Source: Nonomuraea sp. PA05
GTDB lineage: Bacteria > Actinomycetota > Actinomycetes > Streptosporangiales > Streptosporangiaceae
NCBI RefSeq assembly: GCF_008086045.1
Contig: NZ_VSEY01000031.1
Coordinates: 62,001 to 126,000, forward strand
Length of the DNA stretch: 64,000 nt
Direction of reading: 5' to 3'
Below are positions 44,601 through 51,300 of this stretch, piece after piece; the stretch's first letter is position 1, and each line of letters begins with the position of its first letter. Under the pieces are notes generated by a model. That model was not told where the DNA came from. It worked only from the letters and a program-made list of their open reading frames with translations, and searched no databases. Made by a program: the position numbers and the translations under genes.

Positions 44601-45140
44601 GGCGGACTTGGTGGCGGGGTCGTAGGCGAAGGGCAGCTTCGCGGTGAGCTTGAGCGTGACGTCCACGCCGCCCGAGGTGGTCAGCGAGACCTTGGGCCGG
44701 CTGCTGCTGACGGAGATCGGCCGGCCTGCCACCGTCCTGGCGATCTCGAGGGTCAGGTCGAGGTGCCTGGTCTGGCCCTGGGTGCTCGCCTCGGCCAGCA
44801 GCCTGCCGGCGCGGGGGCCGGGCACCTCGTACTCGTCCTGGAGGTCGTCCAGGCTGGTGAGGTCCTTGAGCTTGTCGTGCACGGCCACCTGGAACAGGTC
44901 GCCGAGGCCGAGGGCGTCCTCCCCGCCGGGCACCAGCCCGGCGAGCGGCAGTTGCTCGCCCATCGGGCCGAGCGTGGCCAGGCCGCCGCTCGCGGTCGTG
45001 AACCGTTGCACCGCGGACAGCAACGCCGCGGTCTCGGCGTCCGGTTGCGCGGACGCGGCGGCCGGCGGCGGCACGGCCGCGACCAGACCCGTGGATAACA
45101 CCCATGTGCAAAGGACACGCGACAATCGCTGGCTCGCCAC
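35655..45140 (-). CDS. Giant secreted RTX-repeat (haemolysin-type Ca-binding) protein
   Basis: At 3161 residues this is the largest gene in the window. A signal peptide (GTG start, VLCTWVLSTGLVAAVPPPAAASA) is followed by about 1860 residues of unrecognised, probably beta-rich sequence with several recurring modules, and then from about residue 1895 to 3050 by dozens of nonapeptide RTX repeats of the GGxGxDxxx type (for example AGGPGDDYLTLGG, GGAGADEVYGG). These form calcium-binding parallel beta-rolls. No type I secretion genes lie nearby, and the Sec signal suggests export and Ca-dependent folding outside. A C-terminal 100-residue tail with Cys follows the repeats. Adhesin, S-layer-like or carrier function is possible; nothing is assigned. 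Confidence 0.88.
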   Translation of the reverse strand: MASQRLSRVLCTWVLSTGLVAAVPPPAAASAQPDAETAALLSAVQRFTTASGGLATLGPMGEQLPLAGLVPGGEDALGLGDLFQVAVHDKLKDLTSLDDLQDEYEVPGPRAGRLLAEASTQGQTRHLDLTLEIARTVAGRPISVSSSRPKVSLTTSGGVDVTLKLTAKLPFAYDPATKSAWLGKDAAVTVRAEGRLAAGAKPAAAFGILGVDLSPDSALSFAAEFAATAADPDGNGRLDLSELGSEGLFGFTRKGSATAKLRVTAQPFAGAQVEGATAAIDVSWPDLATGGPAVSVTQADLDRLNRFQTLTPKDLLDGLTHLANAVTAAQRARWDGQGDLDLPFMRGSLADAVQVSEAIHAFAAASVDRNTGQPTFTSVQDLFAALGQARGLPGGAIIKVADAGYDDAAKKIAFTLVVDRTVNPAPEPLNPAGQTTGGTGAGVTYTAKTLKHTGQKWTPGQFTGRTVTAGASSGIVADNTADTVTLADDGWRGGVPAAGAPYRISASDPMIGQVSFGGAFKDAAGLDRANATAALAGVMRGYHASATVVLDLSDPVTGQGCAQRPDGQGKACPYRHANADGSATVVNELPRAADRIMLRTGRDLFGARVSVLSPVNVNAVAGYLGVQITGDLTMGSGDGGDLVKVGLKDLGDVPLTRLFERLASKPGDVLTSQVDASARARLTLGVPGLADFFGGKVSGEIEMPDISEPGTVHLRGFDQIGKVKDFAFDPGNPQALFGALVKSLGAVATYLDRVEGGGEVMNTKLPLLGRSLSDLVAAEEMGAGPGVVYGDGACGNDNAYLTDPSRTFTQAHLGRRVAVGTRVLTVATACGEHTLSFTEKFGGSVPEAGAAYALRSPLRDAIDRLTAAPPDTVQALVAELNKALGGQVRIGYEDGALRLALAYDKKAAVQEPLRFSFGESGLVAAKGSATLDAAVEGEIRLGLRVALKRDFDLARDLLIETDSGLDLQARAQLDGSVQADVGPLPLAIGKDGDDPLQARLGYGVSLRYGGEQQDAVTAGAFFAGLDLALNETSDPVACDRDPHRDDTDLALCAVLPAYLNGAPLTADGKHALVLRLPRSAPLAEMFDLTKKLPGDVNRLELPSFDFSALPPGLELDWTNLGDGIDRYLTTLETGMRMASNQGRLPMVGADLQQGADFVGAKRQEIKAAIGKLPNGGKVPTGGDLRQWYNDELAPKVGPGAQPVITCVQAPVPDPAKPEACDAAKGGELTGIAFKVSVGKGDVDPQQGCVKDCLGVERPLDIGVPGLALRQGAGKGVRAELGWHAEVMAGLDRTSGFYLDAGEANRPRATVGVNVSLPDEINARLAILDVRLKNREQNAPDLFAGAFTIGLKPVGRIGLHQLADAADLVETSLHAKVAVDWRFQVTAGSAMFPGLFGDFDLDWDLTKGGSPDPANLDIAFNNVNLEAGDFFRSVLGPVVTQVKKITDPVKPVIDQLYAPIPVLSDLSKAAGGGEVNLMTIAKKYNTVAGGGTTKFIERMIEVGRLVTALPDCQGELHVPIGSFTVAGDRALNTENSPDVADSLIKDVAPATDDLFAALDQGASSCAKSAAAQGPMEHSAKAGFSFPVLQNAGRSIFSLLMGKDVELVAFDSGPLRLGFSYSQSFGPVWSPPPIMVVISGTAGIEAHIRAGFDTYGIRKAIEQRRLDLQVLDSLYLKTTDDQGKPLPAITLTGRLEAGAAVDVVLVKAGVSGGIFLTVAMNWLDPTNDGKFRFHEFAGVLLRNPLCLFSVDGELKVYLKAWVEVGISIFKKRFDWTIVEAKLLDFSARPKCDEDPPKLATVDGDALVLHVGAMRKARGGSTAKPGDEPEQWTVSQLPADEGFVVSALGVREEHRAAGLDRVLADGRGAKGALRLVFQGYGDDTAGPHPFSRTVVAFGGDGDDLIMAGAGRNVVDGGKGDDQITSGDAYDGAAAVVAGGPGDDYLTLGGAGGWAAGDGRLTPATRKVGDVEVADWPDAGLPGAPAEDSGDAPAGGSGNGLPGAPADGADDGADRIAAGLGANRLWGNGGDDTIAVASDSPLAATDPSPRFRAQPSLLVGGPGADTLTGGSAADEIHTGPQEKFGRDEAGPDDEGPNYVDTGAGADEVYGGKAADLVAGHSAPGETTSIVGGGGDDVLAGGHGKDDISGGPGDDWVIAEPSDVGEAQGRDDFGPARQVRHLPLPAGVQPSAKRLSGGDGHDHIVGGDGGATVFGDRRRDEPCEEHDGDADGRDLVIGGAGEETVSAGGGADRVEAGGGQDRVCGERGDDRLSGGSGDDQVAGGSGADTALGDDGADEVTGGPGDDTLYGGAHDDTVAGEPGQDSAFGGDGDDLIIGGTRTAGKDDQGDALYGDAGADKLIGDNGDAGGPFDLDGTPQDAGAADTLHGGDGPDTAFGGIGADEVHGDAGDDHLEGGVGGDRVLGGAGEDELVGGAAGPHPDGGDTLLGGEGPDVIAGDNAILSTATPSPSGSDPATQVAARPGQTATHQVKLLAGGSGPDVADGGAGNDALFGQAGHDRLRGQADHDYAEGGAGVDWLEGDHGNDDLVGGTHTTAADTTAAENTRTDDTPGTPDALYGGPGDDAIAGDNALITLTGTPTRATLRQGSTNTPMTPRAITLLPTDPGDDHISGGSGVDVLWGQNGDDHISGGGHGDYAEGGPGADQIRGDLPLSANSTRTPTHPFTDPGWRGEAGGPEDLEGDNTPGQDDLIGGSSKQSADDESDAIEGNGAADVLLGDNGSLVRTMTGNTEKIYTERYPAGQAPADATRVRSHDPSTPGGGSTRFCTQAQPTCEPTGSYGADHLFGDEGDDGLWGQDGDDELDGGAGDDDLFGELGDDELNGGAGEDAMLGDRGGVVSERIDAADAQRLGFTVSLNAPPKETYRGFQAGTYDRRTDLLHDADGDAWVSAALPHDGFAKGGDDRMRGGPGRDSIHGGAGDDLVNGDSGGDEVFGGDGADVIWGGKGCDPVLDAATPDCLSGGAFDPAARGSGDRFVDHVFGGAGADLLDYNPRGSYPGSCAPGKKPDGELTTVVDPCAWFRMTGKDNAATADDQHHQGVDWQYGGADRDVLQGDRTANGPNPGDKMIDWNGNFNLYTHCGPANGGHNIVRQHSPAMLDFLAKVAWGAGAGRSAGDPSGSREVAVPPGDSGSPYPTSPGHFDSPVACAG
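35950..39470 (-). repeat. RTX nonapeptide repeat region
   Basis: About 3.5 kb of degenerate 27-base repeats encode GGxGxD-type nonapeptides, interrupted by non-repeat segments (for example around 37320-37400 and 39000-39260). The repeat also produces long open frames on the plus strand that are not genes. Confidence 0.85.
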
Positions 45141-45146
45141 CAGACC

Positions 45147-45173
45147 CCCCAGTGCGAAGACACGACACTGGGG
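45147..45173 (-). promoter_or_regulatory. Hairpin that would hide the RTX gene ribosome-binding site
   Basis: CCCCAGTG and CACTGGGG (45166-45173 and 45147-45154 on the minus-strand mRNA) form an 8-bp perfect stem with an 11-base loop. The 3' arm includes part of the G-run that serves as ribosome-binding site for the GTG at 45140, so the structure could limit translation. Confidence 0.45.
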
Positions 45174-45238
45174 ACGTATGTAGTGATCACCGCTTGTGGG
45201 TCACTTGGAACCGTCTACAAGCGCACCTCAGGAGGGCG

Positions 45239-45919
45239 TCACGCGAGCTTGGCGGCCACGGCGTCCAGCACCCAGTCGAGCCCGGTCGCGAAGGTCGTCG
45301 CGGCGTCCACGTCCGTGCCGTCGTGCACGGCTCTGGCCAGCGCCGGGTAGCGGCCGGTGGCGAGCATCCTGGTCACGTGCGGGCCGAAGGCGCGCTGCCA
45401 GTCGCGCTCGGACAGGCCGGTGGCGCGCTCGGCCCGCAGGTTCGCGACCTCGCGCCTGATCGCGCCGATGACGTAGGCGCTGACGGTCTCCACGGCGCGC
45501 ATGACGGTGTCGAGGTCGGCGAGGCCGTCGAGGGCGGCCAGGTCGGCCTCGGTCACGGCCAGGGCGTTGGGCCCCAGGACGGCACGGCCGCCGAGCAGGT
45601 CGGCCAGCCACTGGTGGCGGAGGGTGGCCTGCCTGGTGCGGTGGGCGCGGGTGGCCAGCACCTGCCGCCAGTCGCCCGGCTGCTCGTCGGGCAGGATCTC
45701 GGCGTAGACCTCGTCCACCATGAGGTCGAACAGCTCCTCCTTGGTGGAGATGTACCCGTACAGCCGCATCGGGCCGGCGTCGAGCCGGGCGGCGACCTTG
45801 CGCAGCGACACCGCCTCTAGGCCGCCCTCGTCGGCGAGCGCGATGGCGGCGGCGACGATGCGCTGCCGGTCGAGCGGCACGGGCCGACTCGGTGGCTCCG
45901 GCCTGTCCCACACAGTCAT
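45239..45919 (-). CDS. TetR-family repressor divergent from TetX-like gene
   Basis: The 226-residue protein has the TetR helix-turn-helix at about residues 17-65 (LDRQRIVAAAIALADEGGLEAVSLRKVAARLDAGPMRLYGYISTKEEL) and a C-terminal domain of the tetracycline-repressor type (TetR_C_1-like). It is divergent, 53 bases apart, from an FAD monooxygenase resembling TetX. This pairing recalls tetracycline-inducible or macrolide-inducible detoxification genes and suggests that the regulator senses the monooxygenase substrate. Confidence 0.9.
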   Translation of the reverse strand: MTVWDRPEPPSRPVPLDRQRIVAAAIALADEGGLEAVSLRKVAARLDAGPMRLYGYISTKEELFDLMVDEVYAEILPDEQPGDWRQVLATRAHRTRQATLRHQWLADLLGGRAVLGPNALAVTEADLAALDGLADLDTVMRAVETVSAYVIGAIRREVANLRAERATGLSERDWQRAFGPHVTRMLATGRYPALARAVHDGTDVDAATTFATGLDWVLDAVAAKLA

Positions 45920-45934
45920 GGCTACATCGTACTG

Positions 45935-45968
45935 TTGCGATACGCCGCATCGGGCAAATACAGTGTAT
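45935..45968 (+). promoter_or_regulatory. Divergent control region with ATACA-G-TGTAT palindrome
   Basis: TTGCGA (45935-45940) and TACAGT (45959-45964) are 18 bases apart; the -10 lies only eight bases before the ATG at 45973, which would make the monooxygenase mRNA leaderless, in agreement with the absence of a ribosome-binding site. An 11-bp palindrome ATACAGTGTAT (45958-45968) overlaps the -10 and is a probable operator. Confidence 0.5.
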
Positions 45969-45972
45969 CGAC

Positions 45973-47130
45973 ATGAGCCACCGTATAGCCGTTGTCGGTG
46001 CCGGCCCCGCCGGCCTGACGTTCGCGCGCGTCATGCACCGTCACGACCGCCCCGTCACCGTCCTCGAACGCGACCCCTCCCGCGACGCCCGTCCCCCGGG
46101 CGGCACGCTGGACCTGCACGAAGGCATGGGCCAGCTCGCCCTGCGCAAGGCCGGACTGCTGGCGGACTTCCTGCCGCTGTCCCGTCCCGAGGGGCAGGCC
46201 ATGCGCATCCTGGACGTGGACGGGACCGTCCTGCGCGACTGGCCCGCCGATCCGGACGAGCGGGCCAACCCCGAGATCGACCGGGGACAACTCCGCGACC
46301 TGCTGCTCGGCTCCATGGACGTGCGATGGGGGCAAGGCGTCACGGAGGTGCTGCCAGGGACGGGCGACGGTGTGCTGGTGCGTTTCGCCGACGGGCGGCA
46401 GGAGACGTTCGACCTCGTGGTCGGCGCGGACGGCGCCTGGTCACGGGTCCGTCCGGCGGTCTCGTCCGCGACGCCGCACTACACCGGCATCACGTACGTG
46501 GAGACCTCCCTGGACGACGTCGACCACCGCCGGCCGGAGCTGGCCCGCCTGATCGGCGACGGCTCCGTCGCCGTGTACGGCCCCAACCGCGCCCTCGTCG
46601 CCCAGCGCAACAGCGGCGGCCACGTCAAGGTGTACGCCCAGTTCCGCGCGCCGCTGGACTGGCAGGCGGACCTCGACTGGGCCGACGCCGACGCGGTGCG
46701 GTCGGGCCTGCTGGCCCTGTTCGACGGCTGGACCGCGCCCGTGCTCGAACTCCTCAGGCACGGCACCGCCTTCGTCCGCCGCCCCCTCCACGTCCTGCCC
46801 GTCTCCCACACCTGGGCCCACGTGCCGGGTGTGACGCTGCTGGGCGACGCCGCCCACCTGATGCCGCCGCTGGGCGTGGGCGCGAACCTCGCCATGCTGG
46901 AGGGTGCGGAGCTCGCCGAGTCCGTCGCCGCCGGCGGCGATCCGGACGAGGCCGTCCGCGCCTTCGAGGAGCAGATGCAGGCACGGGCCGGCCGATGGGC
47001 GAAGATGACGGCGGCCTGGCTGGAACGCCTCGTCAGCCCGGACCCCGCCGCCGCTCTCGCCGTCTTCGACGACGTGCACCCCGGCCCCTCGGTCACGACG
47101 GCGCCTGGCGGGGCAGGCCGGGCGGGTTGA
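45973..47130 (+). CDS. TetX-like FAD-dependent monooxygenase
   Basis: The 385-residue protein shows the FAD fold IAVVGAGPAGLTFARVMHRHDRPVTVLERD, the GG-TLDLHEGMGQLALRKAGL stretch characteristic of TetX and relatives, LVVGADGAWSRVRP and GVTLLGDAAHLMPPLGVGANLAMLEGAELA. TetX hydroxylates and inactivates tetracyclines; this relative could detoxify or tailor a polycyclic compound. The ATG at 45973 lies eight bases from the -10, so translation is probably leaderless. It is controlled by the divergent TetR gene. Its last 38 bases overlap the antisense remnant of an ABC-binding-protein gene, suggesting a rearranged 3' end. Confidence 0.88.
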   Translation: MSHRIAVVGAGPAGLTFARVMHRHDRPVTVLERDPSRDARPPGGTLDLHEGMGQLALRKAGLLADFLPLSRPEGQAMRILDVDGTVLRDWPADPDERANPEIDRGQLRDLLLGSMDVRWGQGVTEVLPGTGDGVLVRFADGRQETFDLVVGADGAWSRVRPAVSSATPHYTGITYVETSLDDVDHRRPELARLIGDGSVAVYGPNRALVAQRNSGGHVKVYAQFRAPLDWQADLDWADADAVRSGLLALFDGWTAPVLELLRHGTAFVRRPLHVLPVSHTWAHVPGVTLLGDAAHLMPPLGVGANLAMLEGAELAESVAAGGDPDEAVRAFEEQMQARAGRWAKMTAAWLERLVSPDPAAALAVFDDVHPGPSVTTAPGGAGRAG

Positions 47131-47266
47131 CCCGCGACTCGGGGATCGCCTCGTTGGCCGGCCCCCATCGTTCGGGCACCTGCTGGTACGTGCCGTTCCC
47201 GATGACGGTGTTGAGCGCCTCGTTGAGCGGTCCGACCAGGCCGTTGCCCTTCTTGGTCATGGCGGC
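47093..47266 (-). pseudogene. Remnant of an ABC-transporter amino-acid-binding protein (C-terminus only)
   Basis: The minus-strand frame ending at 47093 encodes IAAMTKKGNGLVGPLNEALNTVIGNGTYQQVPERWGPANEAIPESRVNPPGLP, the typical C-terminal end of polar-amino-acid binding proteins (family SBP_bac_3). Only about 55 residues remain; no start or upstream part exists. The ATG in this frame coincides with the stop of the thioester reductase gene, so the PKS operon joins the remnant directly. Confidence 0.75.
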
Positions 47267-48366
47267 GATGAGGGATTGCTCAGTTGGTTGATCTTCGGGA
47301 TATGGCCGCGCTCCGCGATGCCCGCCAGCATCCGGGCGAAGTACGCCTCGTCCAGCGCGGGCTCCGGCAGCGGCGCCACCGACGTGGTGAGCCGCGCGCG
47401 AGAGCAGGGAGGCAGGTAGCGCGGCTCGGGCACCACCATGTAGGCGATGCCCGCCCAGCACGCCAGGACCAGCCCGGAGGCCGGCAGGTGGGCGTGGCGC
47501 AGCAGCGCCTGCTTCCAGTCGGCCGGGTCGACGGCCGGCAAATCGCAGCCGGCCGCCCGCACCCGGTCGAAGACGTCGCCGACCCGGATCGGCTCCAGGT
47601 AGTTGGGGTGGAAGACCCGCCCCGCCGCGCTGGACGACCGGGACAGCTCGACGATCATCGCGGCGGTGTGGTCCACGGGCGCGCCCGGCATGGTGGCCGG
47701 GCTGTCCGGGGCCGCGCCCACCTCGACGGCGGCGCGGACCAGCCGGGTCCACAGGTCGGTGTCGGAGAACTGCCAGTCGCGGCTGTGCCCGAGGATGGCG
47801 CCCGGCCGGTAGACGGTGACGGGCAACCCTTCCGCGGCGGCCAGGCGCACCTGCTCCTCGCCGTGGAACTTCGACTGGCCGTAACCCAGCCCGCCGCTCA
47901 TCGCCAGGATCGGCTCCGTGGCCTCGTCCACCTCCGCGCAGCCCAGCTCGCGGGCGGCGGCGAAGACCGCGACGGACGAGACGTGATGGAGCGCCTTGGT
48001 CCTGCGGTGGCGGGCGAACCGCACGACCTCCCGCGTCGCGGTCACGTTGCCCGGGACGAGATGCTCGCACGAGGCGGCCAGGTTCACCGTCGCCGCGCAG
48101 TGGTAGACCGTCTCCACCCGCTCGGCCAGCCTCGTGTAGACGGCGGCCGGCAGGCCCATGCGCGGCCGGCTCAGGTCGCCGCGCACCACCGTCAGCCGTT
48201 CCGGCTCGAACGGGCCGCCCAGCCTGGTCAGATGGGCGCGCAACCGCGCCTCCGCGCCCTGGTCGGTACGGCCCCGCACCACGCAGCAGACCTGCTCCGA
48301 GCGCAGCAGCAGCGCGCACAGGTGGCCGCCGAGGAACCCGGTGGCCCCCGTCACCAGGACGCTCAC
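47257..48366 (-). CDS. Stand-alone thioester reductase (NAD-binding_4)
   Basis: The 369-residue protein is an extended SDR of the carrier-protein thioester reductase type: TGATGFLGGHLCALLL (cofactor motif), VYHCAATVN, VSSVAVF and the catalytic YGQSKFHGEEQV (Tyr and Lys). Such domains release a polyketide or peptide from its ACP as aldehyde or alcohol using NADPH. Its ATG overlaps the PKS stop by four bases, so it most likely acts on the ACP of that PKS in trans, which has no thioesterase. The last ten residues (NQLSNPSSPP) read into the ABC-binding-protein remnant and may be a rearrangement product. Confidence 0.88.
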   Translation of the reverse strand: MSVLVTGATGFLGGHLCALLLRSEQVCCVVRGRTDQGAEARLRAHLTRLGGPFEPERLTVVRGDLSRPRMGLPAAVYTRLAERVETVYHCAATVNLAASCEHLVPGNVTATREVVRFARHRRTKALHHVSSVAVFAAARELGCAEVDEATEPILAMSGGLGYGQSKFHGEEQVRLAAAEGLPVTVYRPGAILGHSRDWQFSDTDLWTRLVRAAVEVGAAPDSPATMPGAPVDHTAAMIVELSRSSSAAGRVFHPNYLEPIRVGDVFDRVRAAGCDLPAVDPADWKQALLRHAHLPASGLVLACWAGIAYMVVPEPRYLPPCSRARLTTSVAPLPEPALDEAYFARMLAGIAERGHIPKINQLSNPSSPP

Positions 48367-51300
48367 CGGGCACGCAGCCGGGCGAGAACCTGACCGGCCA
48401 GCTCACCGGCGCTGGTGCCCGGCCCGATGGCCATGATCGGGATGTCGCAGCCGAGGCGGCGCCAGATCGCCCCCTGCAACTCGGCTCTCATCAGGGAGTC
48501 GACGCCCAGCTCGTCCAGCGGCCGGTGCGGCGCGATGCCCGCGGGTTCCGCCTGCAGCACCTCGGCCAGCAGCCGGATGACGGCGTCGGTGACCAGCGGC
48601 TCGGCGCCGTCGCCCGCCTTCACCAGCTCGCGCAGGTCCGCGGCCGGCGCGGCCGGGCCGGCGGAGCGCACGGCGGAGAACCTGGGCCCGTCCAGGGAGG
48701 GGAACAGCAGGCGGGCGCCGTCCCAGTCGACCGAGCCGACCAGGGCGACGTCCACGTCCTGGGCGAGCAGCTCGCCGATCGCCGGCAGCGCCCTGGCCGG
48801 TTTCATCGGGCTGGTCCACCGGGACACGAACTGCTCCGCCTCGCTGGTTCGCGCCAGGTAGCCGACCTCGCCGACCGCTCCCCACGCGACCGCCAGGCCG
48901 CTCCTTCCACGTGCCCGGCGCGCCCTGGCCAAGGCCTCGCAGAACAGGTTGCCTGCCGCGTAGTTGGCCTGCCTGACGTTGCCGACCGTCGCCGTCACCG
49001 AGGAGAACAGCACGAACAGCTCCGCCGACGGCGCCAGCCGGTCGAGCACCAGCGCCCCGCGCAGCTTCGGCTCCAGCGCGGCCAGCATCAGCTCCGGCGT
49101 CAGCTTGGCCAGCGGCACGTCCTGGAGCACCATCGCCGCGTGCACCACGCCCTTCACCTCGGGCCCGACGATCGCGCGCATCGCCTCCAGGTCGGTGACG
49201 TCGGCCCGGTGCGCGGTCACCTCCACGCCCAGTGCGGTCAGCGCCGCCACCGCCTGCCGCGCCTCCGGCCCGTCCAGGCCGCGCCTGCCGGCCAGCGCGA
49301 TCCGCCTGGCGCCCTGCCGCGCCAGCCAGTGGGCCGCCCGCGCGCCGAACCCGCCCAGACCGCCGGTGACCAGGTAGACCCCGTCCGGATCCAGCCCGCG
49401 CGCTCGCGTGGCCAGGGCGGACGGCTCGAACTCGATGACGAGCTTGCCGATGTGCCGGGAGTGCCGCATCTGTTCGAAGGCTTCGGTGACGCGCCCCTCC
49501 GGGAAGCTCCGGTACGGCAGCGCCCGGTACGTGCCCGCCTCGACCCGCTGCGCGATCTCCGCGAGCTGCCGGTGCGCCACCTGGGGCATTCGTTCGGCGA
49601 TCTGCTTGAGATCGACGGTGACGAACGAGACGTTGCCGCGCAGCAGACGCAGCGCCAGCCCGCCGCCGGAGAACAGGTCATGCTTGCCCAGCTCGACGAA
49701 CCGGCCGCGGGGGCGCAGCAGCTCCACCCCCTCGGCCAGGGCGTCGCCCGCGAGCGAGTTCAGCACCACGTCCACGCCCCGGCCCTCGGTGATCGCCCTG
49801 ACCTCGGCGGCGAAGCGCAGGCCGCGTGAGTCCAGGACGTGGTCCACGCCCAGCGCTTGGAGCAGGTCGCGTTTGCCAGGCGTGCTCGCTGTCGCGATCA
49901 CCTTGGCTCCGGCCAGCTTGGCGTGCTGGATCGCGGCCAGGCCGACGCCGCCGGAGGCGCCGTGCACCAGCACCGTCTCGCCCTGGGCCAGCCGTACGGG
50001 GTCGTCGGCCAGGGCGAGGCGGACGGTGAGGAAGGCGACGGGCAGTGTGGCGGCCTCGGCGTACCCCATCGTGCCGGGGATGCGGGCCAGCGCGTCGCGG
50101 TCCAGCACCACGTGCGAGGCGAGGGGGTGTTCGGCGGCGGCGAAGACGCGGTCACCCGGCGCCAGGTCGTGGACCTGCGCGCCGACCGCCGTCACCACCC
50201 CTGCGCAGTCGAAGCCGTAGACGCGTTCGTGGCTGGGGCCGCCCGCCGCGTCCGCGGGCAGCCTGCCCAGCGCCCACAGCACGTTGCGGTAGTTGACGCC
50301 CGCCGCCCTCACCTCCACCGTCACCTGGCCTGGGCCGGGAGCCGGCATCTCCATGGGCGTCCAGTCGAGGCGGAAGGCCGGGCCCTGGTTGCGCAGCCGC
50401 AGGGCGCGGGGCTCGGTCCCGGTCGCGGTGGGCTCCTGGGCGGGGCGCAACCGGGGCACGAACCGGCCCTCGGTGGTCAGCACCACCTCGTCCTCTTCGT
50501 CAGGTGCGAGCAGTTCGGCCGCGAGGCGCTGGGCGTCGCTCGCGCCTCGTTCCAGCGAGATCTTCCGTACGGTGAGACCGGGTGTCTCGTTGGACAGGCA
50601 GCGGGCGACTCCCCACAGCGCGGCGTCGCCGGGGAAGTCCGGGCGTTCCGGGGCGGGGAACGTGCCTGAGGGGCGGGTGACGAGCCAGAACACGGCATCG
50701 GCCGGTGGGGCGGCGGCGAGCGCGTTGAGGGTCGTGGTGGCTGAGACGACGCGCTGCGCGCAGCTCGCCGGGTCGGCGTCCGCTGTGGCGTGGTCGCCGT
50801 CGAGGAGGTAGACGACGTGGCGTGCCGGTCGCGGACCGGACGAGACCTCGGCCCTGGCCCCGGCTCGATTCAGCTCGCCCGCCACCGCCTCGGCCAGCGC
50901 CCGGTCGCGGCCCGACTCGGTGACGATCAGCCAGTCCCCTGACGCGGCGGGCGCTGGAGGAGCCGCTTCGGCCCTCGGCTCGCGGGTGGCCACGAAGAGC
51001 GCCGTGTCGATGCCCACCGGCTCCTCCTCGGCGCGCAGCTCGGCAGGTTCCGCGAGCCCGCAGCGCGGCAGCAGCCGCAGCCAGTCGGCTGTCCGGATCA
51101 GCGGGCCACCGGGACGCAGGGCGGTGTCGGTGGCCGACCACCAGCCGTCCAGCAGGCCGAAGATCATGGTCGTCGGGCCCGCGTCGAGGGTCTCGCCCAG
51201 CAGCAGGAAGCCGTCGTCGGCCAGCAGGCGGGTGATCCGGCCGAGCGTCGCCTCCAGGTCGGTGGTGGCGTGCGCGACGTTCGCCGCGATGACGACGTCG

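Noticed and set aside
41022..45098. A 1358-codon plus-strand frame opposite the RTX gene, and similar frames at 36840-38303
   Set aside because: Same antisense effect of GC-rich repeats; no start signal and no recognisable protein pattern.
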